Below, piece by piece: positions 51,649-60,278 of a stretch of 64,000 bases of DNA. The translations under genes and the position numbers were made by a program. The stretch spans positions 1,271,501 through 1,335,500 of the forward strand of contig NZ_AP026867.1 in the NCBI RefSeq assembly GCF_026000115.1. The letters run 5' to 3'. Positions within the stretch are counted from its first letter, which is position 1. Each line of letters opens with the position of its first letter. This DNA comes from Aureispira anguillae (GTDB lineage: Bacteria > Bacteroidota > Bacteroidia > Chitinophagales > Saprospiraceae). The notes beneath the pieces were generated by a model. The model was given only the letters and a program-made list of their open reading frames with translations. It was not told the DNA's origin and did not search any database.

Positions 51649-51907
51649 TTGTGAAAATGATGGAATTTATTGATCGTTTGCGCCAGAATGATTGAGATTG
51701 GCATCTAGTTAATAAGTGATAATCCAAAGGCTCAGGCAGAGAGTAACTCATTTGGAATTTTTAAACAGGAATGGTTTTTACGATTTGGGGATTGGATATA
51801 AGTTTTAACGAAGTGAACTGATCTAGTCGCTGAACGCTCAATGCCTTGGATTGTCAAAGTAAGGACGAATGTAAAGAATTTCCTAATCCATCATTTAAAA
51901 GCAAGTT

Positions 51908-53683
51908 ATGCAAAACCTTAAAATTCTAGGATTAATCTTAGTAATAGCGAGTAATGTGTTTGCCCAAGAAGCAGAAACACGGGTAAAGTCAACAATTGAA
52001 GAGGTAATTGTCTACCAAAAAAATGCGAGAATTCTTCGAAAGGCAAAAGCTAATATTCCAGCAGGCAAAAGTGAATTGGTGTTAGAGCAATTGAGCCAAA
52101 AAATTCTCATCAATAGCATCCAAGTGAAGTTGAGCAACAAAAATGTTGCTTTGGTGTCTGCTGTTCCTAGAGTAAATTACCTCAAGCAAACAGAAGCTTC
52201 AGAACGTTATCAAACGATCAGTGATTCTATCCAATTGTTTGAGCGAGCACTTAGAGCATTAGCCCTAGATCAAAAAGTGGTTCAAATTACTAAGAAAACA
52301 TTATTGGACAACAATCCTTTGGGGTCTTCCAAGAAAGAAGGTTTTACGGTGGAAGAAGTGAAGAAGGTAATGGAGTTTAAACGCAAGGAATTGGCAGCTT
52401 TGGAGAAGGAGTTACTAGAATTAGACTATAAAAGAAGGGAACTTCAACAAAAAGAAGCGATGTTAAGACGGCAATTGAATGTCTTATCAAATGCTCGAAG
52501 TAAGCCTTCTGGGGAAATTGTTTTGCAGTTGCAAGCGGCTGCTCAAGTGGCAACAGATATTGAGGTGGTTTATGTCGTAACGAATGCGGGATGGCGCCCC
52601 TTATACGATCTGAAATCGGAAGGAGTGGGCAAGCCTTTGGAATTGGTTTACAAAGCGCATGTTTATCAATCTACTGGTTTTGATTGGGAACAAATTAAGT
52701 TGAGTTTGTCTTCTAGCGATCCTTCTCTAAGTCATGATCGCCCTATTCTCAACCCCTTAAAACTAAATTTGTTGGCGAGCCATTACAAAGCAAAAAAGAA
52801 AAAGGGCAATACCTATATTCAATACCAAGGTTCTGGCAATGTGGTGTTGGATGAAGAGTTTATTCGGAATAATCCACAAAGAAATTTGACGGGGATTATT
52901 GCTTCTGGAGCAACGGTTAATAGTGTAGATAAGGGAGAGGCAATCAACTCCAATGGTTCACGATCTGCTTCTAATGATATTTATATTAATGGAGCGCCTA
53001 TTATTGGGGTACAAGAGGTTGTCGTTGATGATATAATACTGAATTTTGACAATGAAGATTTATTGGCGAATGGCAATCATACGATAGAGTTTGATTTGGC
53101 TTTGTTGCAAGATATTCCGAGCGATGGAGAAAAGCACATCGTAGAAGTTAAGCGCCATGAAATGGAGGTGAATTATGAATATCATATTGTTCCTAAAATA
53201 GATAAGGGGGCTTTTTTGTTGGCAAAAATTACAAATTATGGACAGTATAATTTGTTGAGTGGAAATGCCAATATCTTTTTTGAAGGGGTTTATTTGGGGC
53301 AGTCTTATTTAAATTCTAAAAGCACGATGGATACCTTATTGCTGTCTTTGGGACGGGATGAAAAGATTAGTGTAAAAAGAGAAAAGCTAAAGAGTGTGCG
53401 GAAGGAAAATGGTTCGCTTACCAAAGAAAGACTAGGTTTTGAAATTAGTGTGCGCAACAATAAGAGTGAGTCAATAGATATTAATGTATTGGATCAAATC
53501 CCTGTTTCTAAAAACAAAGAGTTGGAAATTAAATTATTAGAAAGTACAGGGGCTATCTTTTATGCTCCTTATGGTTCTTTGCGTTGGCGAAAAACACTCA
53601 AACCCAATCTAACTGAAAAACTGAAGTTTGAATACGAGGTGAAGTATCCAAAAGGGAGAGGGGTTTCAAAAGTAAATGGCTAG
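51908..53683 (+). CDS. DUF4139/DUF4140 protein with plug-like insertion
   Basis: The 591-residue exported protein has a signal peptide (to about NVFAQ), the N-terminal DUF4140 domain (about 28-125, TIEEVIVYQKNARILRKAK), a coiled coil (about 145-195, EVKKVMEFKRKELAALEKEL) and the DUF4139 domain (VVYVVTNAGWRPLYDLKSEG, VYQSTGFDWEQIKLSLSSSDP). Within the DUF4139 part, about residues 310-375 hold a segment (LDEEFIRNNPQRNLTGIIAS, then SASNDIYINGAPIIG) that resembles the plug of TonB receptors. The family (mucoidy inhibitor A-like) has no settled function. Confidence 0.82.
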   Translation: MQNLKILGLILVIASNVFAQEAETRVKSTIEEVIVYQKNARILRKAKANIPAGKSELVLEQLSQKILINSIQVKLSNKNVALVSAVPRVNYLKQTEASERYQTISDSIQLFERALRALALDQKVVQITKKTLLDNNPLGSSKKEGFTVEEVKKVMEFKRKELAALEKELLELDYKRRELQQKEAMLRRQLNVLSNARSKPSGEIVLQLQAAAQVATDIEVVYVVTNAGWRPLYDLKSEGVGKPLELVYKAHVYQSTGFDWEQIKLSLSSSDPSLSHDRPILNPLKLNLLASHYKAKKKKGNTYIQYQGSGNVVLDEEFIRNNPQRNLTGIIASGATVNSVDKGEAINSNGSRSASNDIYINGAPIIGVQEVVVDDIILNFDNEDLLANGNHTIEFDLALLQDIPSDGEKHIVEVKRHEMEVNYEYHIVPKIDKGAFLLAKITNYGQYNLLSGNANIFFEGVYLGQSYLNSKSTMDTLLLSLGRDEKISVKREKLKSVRKENGSLTKERLGFEISVRNNKSESIDINVLDQIPVSKNKELEIKLLESTGAIFYAPYGSLRWRKTLKPNLTEKLKFEYEVKYPKGRGVSKVNG

Positions 53684-53924
53684 GTCTAAGGATTATCTTT
53701 CTTTATCAATTGCTGAATCCTAAAAAGGCAGTATATTAGTGTTTTAATCTAAAATATAATGATATAGGTTGTGTGTTTATCTAAAAAAGGCAACTTATAT
53801 CTTTTCATAGGGCTTTCCTATAAAAATGTTTACACAAAATTGTTGTCTGATTATCAAATAATCAAATCGGTAAATTTTCAAATTAACGCCAAAAGTGAAT
53901 AATTAAAACACTGATTTTGAGTGG

Positions 53925-53957
53925 TTGTATTTTTTATAGGAAAACCCTTTATCTTTT
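53925..53957 (+). promoter_or_regulatory. putative coaD promoter
   Basis: TTG at 53925-53927, a 22-bp spacer and TATCTTTT at 53950-53957 approximate the consensus, with T in place of the final G. The start codon is 25 bp downstream. Confidence 0.45.
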
Positions 53958-53981
53958 CATTTCAATTAAAGCATCATTAGA

Positions 53982-54449
53982 ATGAGAATAGCTGTATTTG
54001 CGGGGTCTTTTGATCCTGTTACTAAGGGGCATGTCGATATTGTTAAACGTGCGATTCCTCTATTTGATAAAATTATTGTGGCAATGGGAATCAACTCTGC
54101 CAAACGCTATTTTTTTGAGACAGAACAACGAATTGCTTTTTTGGAGGCTGCTTATGAGCAGGAGCCTAAGGTTGAGATTGATACTTATGAGCAATTAACG
54201 GCTTTTTATTGTAAAGAGAAGGGCGCTAATTTTTTGTTGAGAGGGTTAAGGAATTCTACCGATTTTAATTATGAAAATACCATTGCCAATTTAAATTCTA
54301 CCATTGGAGAAAACCTAGAAACGGTATTTTTAATGGCAGATCCGCAATATTCTTGTTACAGTTCTACTGTGGTTCGAGAGATTATTAAGGGAGGAGGGGA
54401 TGCAAGCATCTTTTTGCCTGCAAGAGTCGTGGCTTTGCTCGAACAGTAG
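53982..54449 (+). CDS. coaD: pantetheine-phosphate adenylyltransferase
   Basis: The 155-residue enzyme adds AMP from ATP to 4'-phosphopantetheine, the fourth step of coenzyme A synthesis. It has the nucleotidyltransferase signature AVFAGSFDPVTKGHVDIV with TxGH at residues 15-18 and the C-terminal YSCYSSTVVREI in place of the usual ISSSxVRE. LLRGLRNSTDFNYE near residue 87 is the CoaD-specific substrate block. Length is normal for the family (about 155-165). It converges with the PAP2-like gene across a strong hairpin. Confidence 0.93.
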   Translation: MRIAVFAGSFDPVTKGHVDIVKRAIPLFDKIIVAMGINSAKRYFFETEQRIAFLEAAYEQEPKVEIDTYEQLTAFYCKEKGANFLLRGLRNSTDFNYENTIANLNSTIGENLETVFLMADPQYSCYSSTVVREIIKGGGDASIFLPARVVALLEQ

Positions 54450-54473
54450 TTTTATACTAGTTGATAATTTTAT

Positions 54474-54516
54474 TACTCTGTTGATTTTTATGTTTTTTAT
54501 AAAAATCAACAGAGTA
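54474..54516. terminator. bidirectional terminator between coaD and PAP2-like gene
   Basis: TACTCTGTTGATTTTTAT and its exact complement form an 18-bp stem with a T-rich 7-nt loop, between two convergent genes. Confidence 0.8.
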
Positions 54517-54581
54517 TTATAGTTTACAATAGGAACCCATTGCTTATTGAAGGAGCCTAGGTAGTAAATTATCAAATAAAA

Positions 54582-55304
54582 CTAGGTTGAAAACATATAA
54601 TTTAGGGCAACAAATTGAGACAAGAAACCAACAAAATAGCCTCCATAAATATCAGAAGTTTGGTGTGCCCCCAATAATAATCGAGAAGTTCCGACCAATC
54701 CACAACTTAAAATTCCAAAAATAAATAAGTTCTCTGCTCCAGCATAGCTTCGGGCGATAATGATAATTAGCATCGCCAAAAAACCGCCCATGCCTACCGT
54801 GTGCATGCTTATTTTGGTAAATAAATTAATAAAAAAGGCAACAAACAAAGCGATGGTTGCTCCTAGGGTAAATATCTTGATCTCTAAAGGAAGGCTGGTG
54901 TTGTAATTGTTTTGTGCAACCATTGCCATATAGAACATCCCCGTTAAAACATAAGGAATTTTACGCTCATCTTGGGTGTCCAAAGCAAGGCTTCGAATCA
55001 TTCCTAATCCTCTCATTAAAAGAACCCCCACTAAAGGAATAATACAACTAAAAAGCACTAAATTAATAAACCAAATGCCTTTTGAGGTATTGCTAGTCAC
55101 TACAAATATTCGTGAAGTACTGGCCTCTCCAAACAAAAAAGGATTAAAATACGCCAATAAAATATAGGCATAACTCAATAAAAACAAGGGGTGAAAAACC
55201 ATAGAAATCACCTGTGCTACGAGTTGGAACGGTAGCGGAATAATAGCTTGAAAACGTTTTGCTATAGCAAGTCTGTATTCTTCTGAATTTGTGTTTGTTG
55301 GCAT
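54582..55304 (-). CDS. PAP2-like membrane phosphatase family protein
   Basis: The 240-residue protein has about six membrane segments. Residues near DERKIPYVLTGMFY, FTKISMHTVGMGG and GTSRLLLGAHQTSDIYGGYFVG correspond to the three conserved acid phosphatase/PAP2 blocks (with SMH and SR...H), so it may act on lipid phosphates. The ATG at 55302-55304 was chosen because family members start near there; an upstream ATG at 55406 would add a hydrophobic 34 residues that could be spurious translation. Confidence 0.75.
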   Translation of the reverse strand: MPTNTNSEEYRLAIAKRFQAIIPLPFQLVAQVISMVFHPLFLLSYAYILLAYFNPFLFGEASTSRIFVVTSNTSKGIWFINLVLFSCIIPLVGVLLMRGLGMIRSLALDTQDERKIPYVLTGMFYMAMVAQNNYNTSLPLEIKIFTLGATIALFVAFFINLFTKISMHTVGMGGFLAMLIIIIARSYAGAENLFIFGILSCGLVGTSRLLLGAHQTSDIYGGYFVGFLSQFVALNYMFST

Positions 55305-55429
55305 GCTGAAATTGGCAAGAAAATGATATAGTTGGTTATAAAAGGACAATATACAGAAAAGGAGATAAAGGCAAAAATTAAGGAGGGGCTTATTTGGTTT
55401 TTCCATAGAAATCGTGGTTTTAGAAGAAA

Positions 55430-55495
55430 GTCATAGGTAATAAGTCGTAAGTCCTGTATTTACAGGAACTAAGCATACGACTTATTACCTATGAC
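55430..55495. repeat. 20-bp perfect inverted repeat with nested hairpin
   Basis: The 20-bp arms at 55430-55449 (GTCATAGGTAATAAGTCGTA) and 55476-55495 are exact inverse complements. The 26-bp interior holds a second perfect stem, TCCTGTA-TT-TACAGGA (55452-55467). There is no T-tract, so a simple terminator is unlikely. Confidence 0.75.
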
Positions 55496-55542
55496 TATAA
55501 CAAAAGTAGTGATAAGCAGACAGGGTAGTTTATTATTATACA

Positions 55543-55675
55543 CGATTAGCTTCGCTGCTAGGTTAGCTAGTGCGCTATCGCTTATGAAGCTCCCTGAGGT
55601 CGGTTCGTTATCACTCGTGAGCCAGCAAGCTGGGTTCTGCGTGGTTACTGCGTGAGCCTACGGGTTGTCAAAGAA
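55543..55675. repeat. GC-rich non-coding island, possible interspersed repeat
   Basis: About 130 bp with much higher GC than the surroundings contain short palindromes (TAGCTTCGCTGCTA-like, GCGCTATCGC) and two copies of CGTGAGCC. No ORF or tRNA fold was recognised. Base composition and position beside the inverted repeat suggest a small repeated element. Confidence 0.4.
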
Positions 55676-55937
55676 CCATATTTTTTATAACATTTCTAGC
55701 TAAAAAAATCGCCTAAAATCGACCAACTTCTTTTTGCTCCAAAACGCTGCCTAGAGGTTGCTAAAAAATTAAAAGACGAAAAACTAGAATGATACAAGCA
55801 CTTCCAAAAAAAGATGGTGCCCAAAAGCAGATTTCTGTATTTTGGAACGAACTACTTATTACACGAGTGCGGTAAAAAACCTTATTAGTGGGATGAGTAG
55901 GGGCGTATATTATATTATGTATTCTAAAAACAAGTCT

Positions 55938-57977
55938 ATGCATTTAAACGTTACAAAAATTCTTGGCACCTTAATGGTTATCGCTTATACCAATTTATTG
56001 ACGGCACAAATAAGCCCTTGGGGAACGGGTATGATTAACAATCAATTGATTGATACCTTAGATAATTCATCGGTTGTCTTTGCCTCACAATCGGGCTGGG
56101 GGAACAATGGTTATTATCCCGATCCCAATAGTTTATTGCCAACGTATACTTATGATATTTACATTCCACCAAGTTATGATGGTACAGAGCCTTATGGTTT
56201 GGTTACGTTTATCAATTCTGGAAACAATGGCGGCTTGTTCCCCCAATGGCGAGCGGTTTTAGATGAAAAAAAATTGATCTACATTGCTGGAGATAATATT
56301 GGTAATTCCATCAATGTTAACATTAGAATGGGGGTAGCAATGGCGGCAGTATACCGTTTGAAAGAAGTGCTGAATATTGATAGTACTCGCATTTATACCT
56401 CTGGCAATTCGGGAGGCGCTAGAATGTCTACGGTTTTGGCTTATACTTATCCTGAGTGGTTTTTTGGTTCTTTTCCGAATTGTGGATCTTCTTACCCTAG
56501 GGAAGTGGCGCAAGATTATGAAACTCAAAATCCCAATAGCCATTATGAATATACCATTCCTTTTACTACTGCCGACCTGAATTATATTCGTTCATTTGAT
56601 AGACGTTATGGCATTTTAACCTCTTACGATGATTTTAGAGAAGGGGATATTATGAATATTTATCACAATGGTATGGTAGAAGATGGAATTAAAGGAAAGT
56701 TTTTGGAAACGGCAGGTCCGCATTGCGCTACGACCACAGAGCATTTTAGAGATGCCGTGAATTTTGTTGAGCATCCGCACATTCAGTGGGTAGAAGATAA
56801 TTTTGATGCCAGTCCCGTCAAAGGAAATGGATTTAAACGGAGGAATGCTACGGTTCAGAATGGCCAACTTCTTCTTCAACATGCTGGAGCTTCTAAGGCA
56901 AGGGCTTATTCCAGAGATCCATTTATTTGGAACGAAGCCAAAGGGAGTATTTTTTCAACTAGCGTACAATGTGATACTGCTACCTTTAATCAAAATAGCA
57001 AATTTCATATTGGGCTAGTTTCTTTTGAGGATGCTGAGTTGTTTTGTGAGGAACTTGGAACCGAAGTTCGCCCAGGAATTCCCAATATATTAAGCACAAT
57101 TGTTTACGATAATACAACGCCTAGTTTATTGGTTGTGGTAGAAAACCCAAATAAAGGATTGGTGAGCGACACTATTTTTCAGGCGACGTTTTCAGATTGG
57201 ACGATTAAGGATACCTTAGCTATTAAATACCACATGTGGGATCAAGAGATTCGAATGGAGTTTGGGCGGCATATGAATGCCCCCGTCATTTCAAGTACAG
57301 GGGCTAAATTATTGGACGATGATCGTTCTATTCGGATTCGTTGGGCTGACTTTGGTTTGGGGGGAAGTTATTGGGGAAACACCGCTTGGCAAACGGGGAC
57401 TTTACTGACTTTTGCTTCAGAAGCGATAGATAGTACTAAAAATAGCACTTTTATGAGCTTGGAAAACGTGAATATTGTTTCGGCAGATACCACTAATATT
57501 TTACAAGTGCCAGAGGAGTCCATCTTGATGGTGCAAAACAACGATACCTTGGTGGCACCAGACGATAGAGGACCTTACCAGTGGTACTTAAATGGGGTCG
57601 CAATCCAAGGGGCAGTAGGGAATCAATTAGAAGTAACTCAAAATGGGAATTATACCGTCAGTGCTTATACTGGAACCAATTGCGAAGTATTGTCTAATCT
57701 AATTACTATGACAGTAGTTGGAACTTCATATCAGTACGTTAAGGACAAGTTCAATTTGTATCCCAATCCAAATCAAGGTTCTTTTACCATTGAAACAGAT
57801 TTTTATCCCGTAGAGCTAGAAATTACCAATGCTTTGGGGCAATCTATTCAACGGAGTACCATTAATACTGCTGTTCATTCTGTGGATCTAAAACAGGTTA
57901 GCAAAGGGATTTATTTTATAAAAATCAAAGATAAAAAATCGTTGGAGGAGCAAATTCGAAAGGTAATTGTTCATTGA
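55938..57977 (+). CDS. T9SS-sorted esterase-like secreted protein
   Basis: The 679-residue protein starts at ATG 55938, giving a signal peptide that ends near LLTAQ (the frame is open to 55842). The N-terminal half is an alpha/beta hydrolase of the PHB depolymerase/esterase type: TYDIYIPPSYDGTEPYGLVTFINSG, then the nucleophile elbow YTSGNSGGARMS near 155, and a candidate catalytic histidine in AGPHCATTTEHF. A concanavalin-like middle domain follows. The C-terminal 80 residues are a T9SS type A sorting domain (FNLYPNPNQGSFTIE, ALGQSIQ, RKVIVH). The substrate is unknown. Confidence 0.85.
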   Translation: MHLNVTKILGTLMVIAYTNLLTAQISPWGTGMINNQLIDTLDNSSVVFASQSGWGNNGYYPDPNSLLPTYTYDIYIPPSYDGTEPYGLVTFINSGNNGGLFPQWRAVLDEKKLIYIAGDNIGNSINVNIRMGVAMAAVYRLKEVLNIDSTRIYTSGNSGGARMSTVLAYTYPEWFFGSFPNCGSSYPREVAQDYETQNPNSHYEYTIPFTTADLNYIRSFDRRYGILTSYDDFREGDIMNIYHNGMVEDGIKGKFLETAGPHCATTTEHFRDAVNFVEHPHIQWVEDNFDASPVKGNGFKRRNATVQNGQLLLQHAGASKARAYSRDPFIWNEAKGSIFSTSVQCDTATFNQNSKFHIGLVSFEDAELFCEELGTEVRPGIPNILSTIVYDNTTPSLLVVVENPNKGLVSDTIFQATFSDWTIKDTLAIKYHMWDQEIRMEFGRHMNAPVISSTGAKLLDDDRSIRIRWADFGLGGSYWGNTAWQTGTLLTFASEAIDSTKNSTFMSLENVNIVSADTTNILQVPEESILMVQNNDTLVAPDDRGPYQWYLNGVAIQGAVGNQLEVTQNGNYTVSAYTGTNCEVLSNLITMTVVGTSYQYVKDKFNLYPNPNQGSFTIETDFYPVELEITNALGQSIQRSTINTAVHSVDLKQVSKGIYFIKIKDKKSLEEQIRKVIVH

Positions 57978-58006
57978 TTTTATGTGGTGTGGTTTTATGT
58001 ATAGAT

Positions 58007-58043
58007 AATTTGAAGATGATTCACATCGTTTCATCTTCAAATT
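58007..58043. terminator. bidirectional terminator
   Basis: AATTTGAAGATGA and its exact complement form a 13-bp stem with an 11-nt loop between the convergent esterase-like and DUF4956 genes. Confidence 0.78.
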
Positions 58044-58066
58044 GTTACATTTTTAAACAACACTTA

Positions 58067-58657
58067 CTATTGCGTATAAGAAATAATGATCTGAACATTT
58101 TTGTTGGAATAGTTGATCTTTCCAATTTTTAAATGAACAATCTTTAGTCCTGTACGGTCTTCAAGATCAGCAATTAATTGATCTGTTTGAAAAGATTGAA
58201 TGCTATTAATTGAAGTGACAATAGTTGTTTGTTGGAGCTTTTTTTGAGGAAGCCAAAAATATTCAAAAAGGAAGATTAAACCAATGGTAAAACTGTTTAC
58301 AATCGACAATTCTACAAGCGATATTTTATTAGCAGCTAATGAATTAATCACACTTAGTCCAATGACTGTAAATAGGTAGGTCATTTCCTTGATTTCGATG
58401 GTATCTGTTCGGTATCGAATAATTCCTAAGATAGCAAATAAGCCCAAGCCCATCCCTGTATCAATGTCTAGCTTTTTTAAGCAAAAGCAGAGAAAGAAGG
58501 TGATAAAACCAATTAGATAGTAAGTGAAGATATAGGATTTCTTTGGATTATTGGGGTAGTACAGTAATCGAACAATAATCGTAACCGATACAATATTGAT
58601 GGATAGTCTTAATAACAGTTTGTAGACATCTGGGGTAAACCACGAAATTTCAGGCAT
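58067..58657 (-). CDS. DUF4956 family membrane protein
   Basis: The 196-residue protein has about four to five membrane segments and the family block GMGLGLFAILGIIRYRTDTIEIKEMTYLF near residues 65-95, then a cytoplasmic C-terminal region (LIADLEDRTGLKIVHLKIGKINY). DUF4956 proteins often occur beside a VTC-domain polyphosphate-related gene; none is adjacent here. Function is unknown. Confidence 0.82.
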   Translation of the reverse strand: MPEISWFTPDVYKLLLRLSINIVSVTIIVRLLYYPNNPKKSYIFTYYLIGFITFFLCFCLKKLDIDTGMGLGLFAILGIIRYRTDTIEIKEMTYLFTVIGLSVINSLAANKISLVELSIVNSFTIGLIFLFEYFWLPQKKLQQTTIVTSINSIQSFQTDQLIADLEDRTGLKIVHLKIGKINYSNKNVQIIISYTQ

Positions 58658-58895
58658 AAATTTTATTTTTGATAAAAGACTCTTTCACTCTGATATACGA
58701 CTTGCTAAGCGATTTAAATCATTTTATTATTAACAGAAAGAAGGTGGTGTATGAGATGAGGATAATTGGAGCGTAATAGTATAAACGAATAAAATGGGTA
58801 GCTTGTTAGCTTTTTTTTGTATTGGGGCGCAAAATAAGCAAATATTGTAGTACTTGGAGAAATTATCTAAATAAAATAATGTTCCTTGAGTTTAA

Positions 58896-59060
58896 TACTC
58901 CGTTAATTTTTTGCTTTTTTTAGTTCGCTATGCTCATGAGAATAGTTGTAAAAAAGCAAAAAAACATCTTGTATTCGATTGATTATCAAATAATTAACAC
59001 TTTAATTGATGGAATCGCATCATTTTGATAATCAATTGAATACGATTTTTTAACGGAGTA
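58896..59060. repeat. 165-bp element with terminal and nested inverted repeats
   Basis: TACTCCGTTAA (58896-58906) and its exact complement (59050-59060) bound the segment. Inside are two stems: TTTTTTGC-type arms near 58907 and 58949, and a 20-bp pair, GTATTCGATTGATTATCAAA (58971-58990) against 59024-59043, with 19 of 20 matched. No ORF is present. The layout resembles a miniature inverted-repeat element. Confidence 0.6.
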
Positions 59061-59078
59061 ATGTGAGTTCCCAAAGTA

Positions 59079-59591
59079 TTAATAAAAGAAGATGAGATAA
59101 TAAAGAGAATTGATCAGCCCAATACCAATTTGGTTCATAAAGAATAGCACAAAGACAGAAAAAAGACTGGTTTGCCCCGTTGCTTGAATTTCTCGGCGGC
59201 TAGTCTTTGGATTGGGATATTGTTGTTTGATTTGGGTGATTTTCTTTTGGGCATGATGATAATACAACCAATTTCCTAGTAGCCCACAGAAGATATAGGG
59301 CAGTGGATTGATGGGGAAATAGCGATAATAATTTAGAAGATAAGAGCTCATGGCAAGGTTCAAAACCTGAAAGACAAGAACGCAGCCAATGGCATACCGA
59401 TACATTTTGCGATAAACGAACCAATAAACATTAAAAACTAGAGCAGGAATATTGAGGCTAATTTTAGCCGCTTGCCGTTCAAATTTTTGCCATTGAGCAA
59501 GATAATAATCTGCTCTAGGACCAATAAAAAGCTCCCAGTCTTCTTCTTCGGGGCTTAGGTAGGTTTCTAGTTGTTCGTCTAATATTTCCAT
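59079..59591 (-). CDS. DUF2628 family membrane protein (paralogue)
   Basis: The 170-residue protein begins with an acidic cytoplasmic region (EEEDWELFIGPRADYYLAQWQKFE), then has about four membrane segments. FNVYWFVYRKMYRYAIGCV is the DUF2628 signature around the first span, and YYHHAQKKI is the cytoplasmic loop shared with the neighbour at 59651. The family has no known function. The last 100 residues are hydrophobic and end at the C-terminus without a tail. Confidence 0.8.
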   Translation of the reverse strand: MEILDEQLETYLSPEEEDWELFIGPRADYYLAQWQKFERQAAKISLNIPALVFNVYWFVYRKMYRYAIGCVLVFQVLNLAMSSYLLNYYRYFPINPLPYIFCGLLGNWLYYHHAQKKITQIKQQYPNPKTSRREIQATGQTSLFSVFVLFFMNQIGIGLINSLYYLIFFY

Positions 59592-59650
59592 GAATTGTTA
59601 ACGTTTATTATTCTGCTTAAAACCAAGAGCAACCAACGCAGTATAAAAGC

Positions 59651-60166
59651 TTATAAGGTGCCATAAAGGTGTTGAAAACTGAATGATATTCCCATCAATA
59701 CCAACCCAATAACAATAGGGAAAACTAAATCGGTATTGCCTGCTGCAATAATTGCTTTCTCTTGTTCTGTTTGACTGAGGTGCTGTGCTTTTATGGCTTG
59801 AATCTTTTTTTGAGCATGATTATAATAAATATAATTGGCAAAAAGCCCCCATGCAATAAAAATGAGAAAAAAGAAGGCAGCTAATAAAGCTTGAAATTGC
59901 TGTCCGATTCCCAACAAGGTGGGAATATACTCTACTATTAAGCTACGACCTACTGCCAGTATCAAATAAACAGCATACATTTTTCGGTACCCCGCCCAAG
60001 CTACCCAAAGGAAAAATGCAGGAATATTAAAGTGCATATATTTGCCGTCTTGTATTTTTCGCCATATCGGAATGTAATAATTGGCTTGGTCGCCAATAAA
60101 AAGATTCCAGTCTTGTTCTTGCTCCGTAAGGGTTTCTTTACTGATTGAATCATCCAAAATTTCCAT
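59651..60166 (-). CDS. DUF2628 family membrane protein (paralogue)
   Basis: The 171-residue protein is a paralogue of the gene at 59079: EQDWNLFIGDQANYYIPIWRKIQ, FLWVAWAGYRKMYAVYLILA and IYYNHAQKKIQAIKAQH correspond segment by segment. It has about four membrane spans. The two lie 59 bp apart on one strand and are probably one transcript. Role unknown. Confidence 0.8.
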   Translation of the reverse strand: MEILDDSISKETLTEQEQDWNLFIGDQANYYIPIWRKIQDGKYMHFNIPAFFLWVAWAGYRKMYAVYLILAVGRSLIVEYIPTLLGIGQQFQALLAAFFFLIFIAWGLFANYIYYNHAQKKIQAIKAQHLSQTEQEKAIIAAGNTDLVFPIVIGLVLMGISFSFQHLYGTL

Positions 60167-60218
60167 ATCAATAGATTTAGAGAGTTATAAAATGTAATAG
60201 AGCCTGTTTAAATATAAA

Positions 60219-60250
60219 ATGGATCATACTCCTTTCAAAGTATGATCCAT
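60219..60250 (-). terminator. terminator after sppA
   Basis: ATGGATCATACT and AGTATGATCCAT form a perfect 12-bp stem with an 8-nt loop. A-rich sequence on the left gives the U-tract for leftward transcription. Confidence 0.8.
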
Positions 60251-60278
60251 GCTTTTATTGTTAAACCTAGACTAAAAC

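Noticed and set aside
55543-55675. GC-rich island considered as a tRNA or tmRNA
   Set aside because: No cloverleaf, CCA end or anticodon arm can be formed convincingly.
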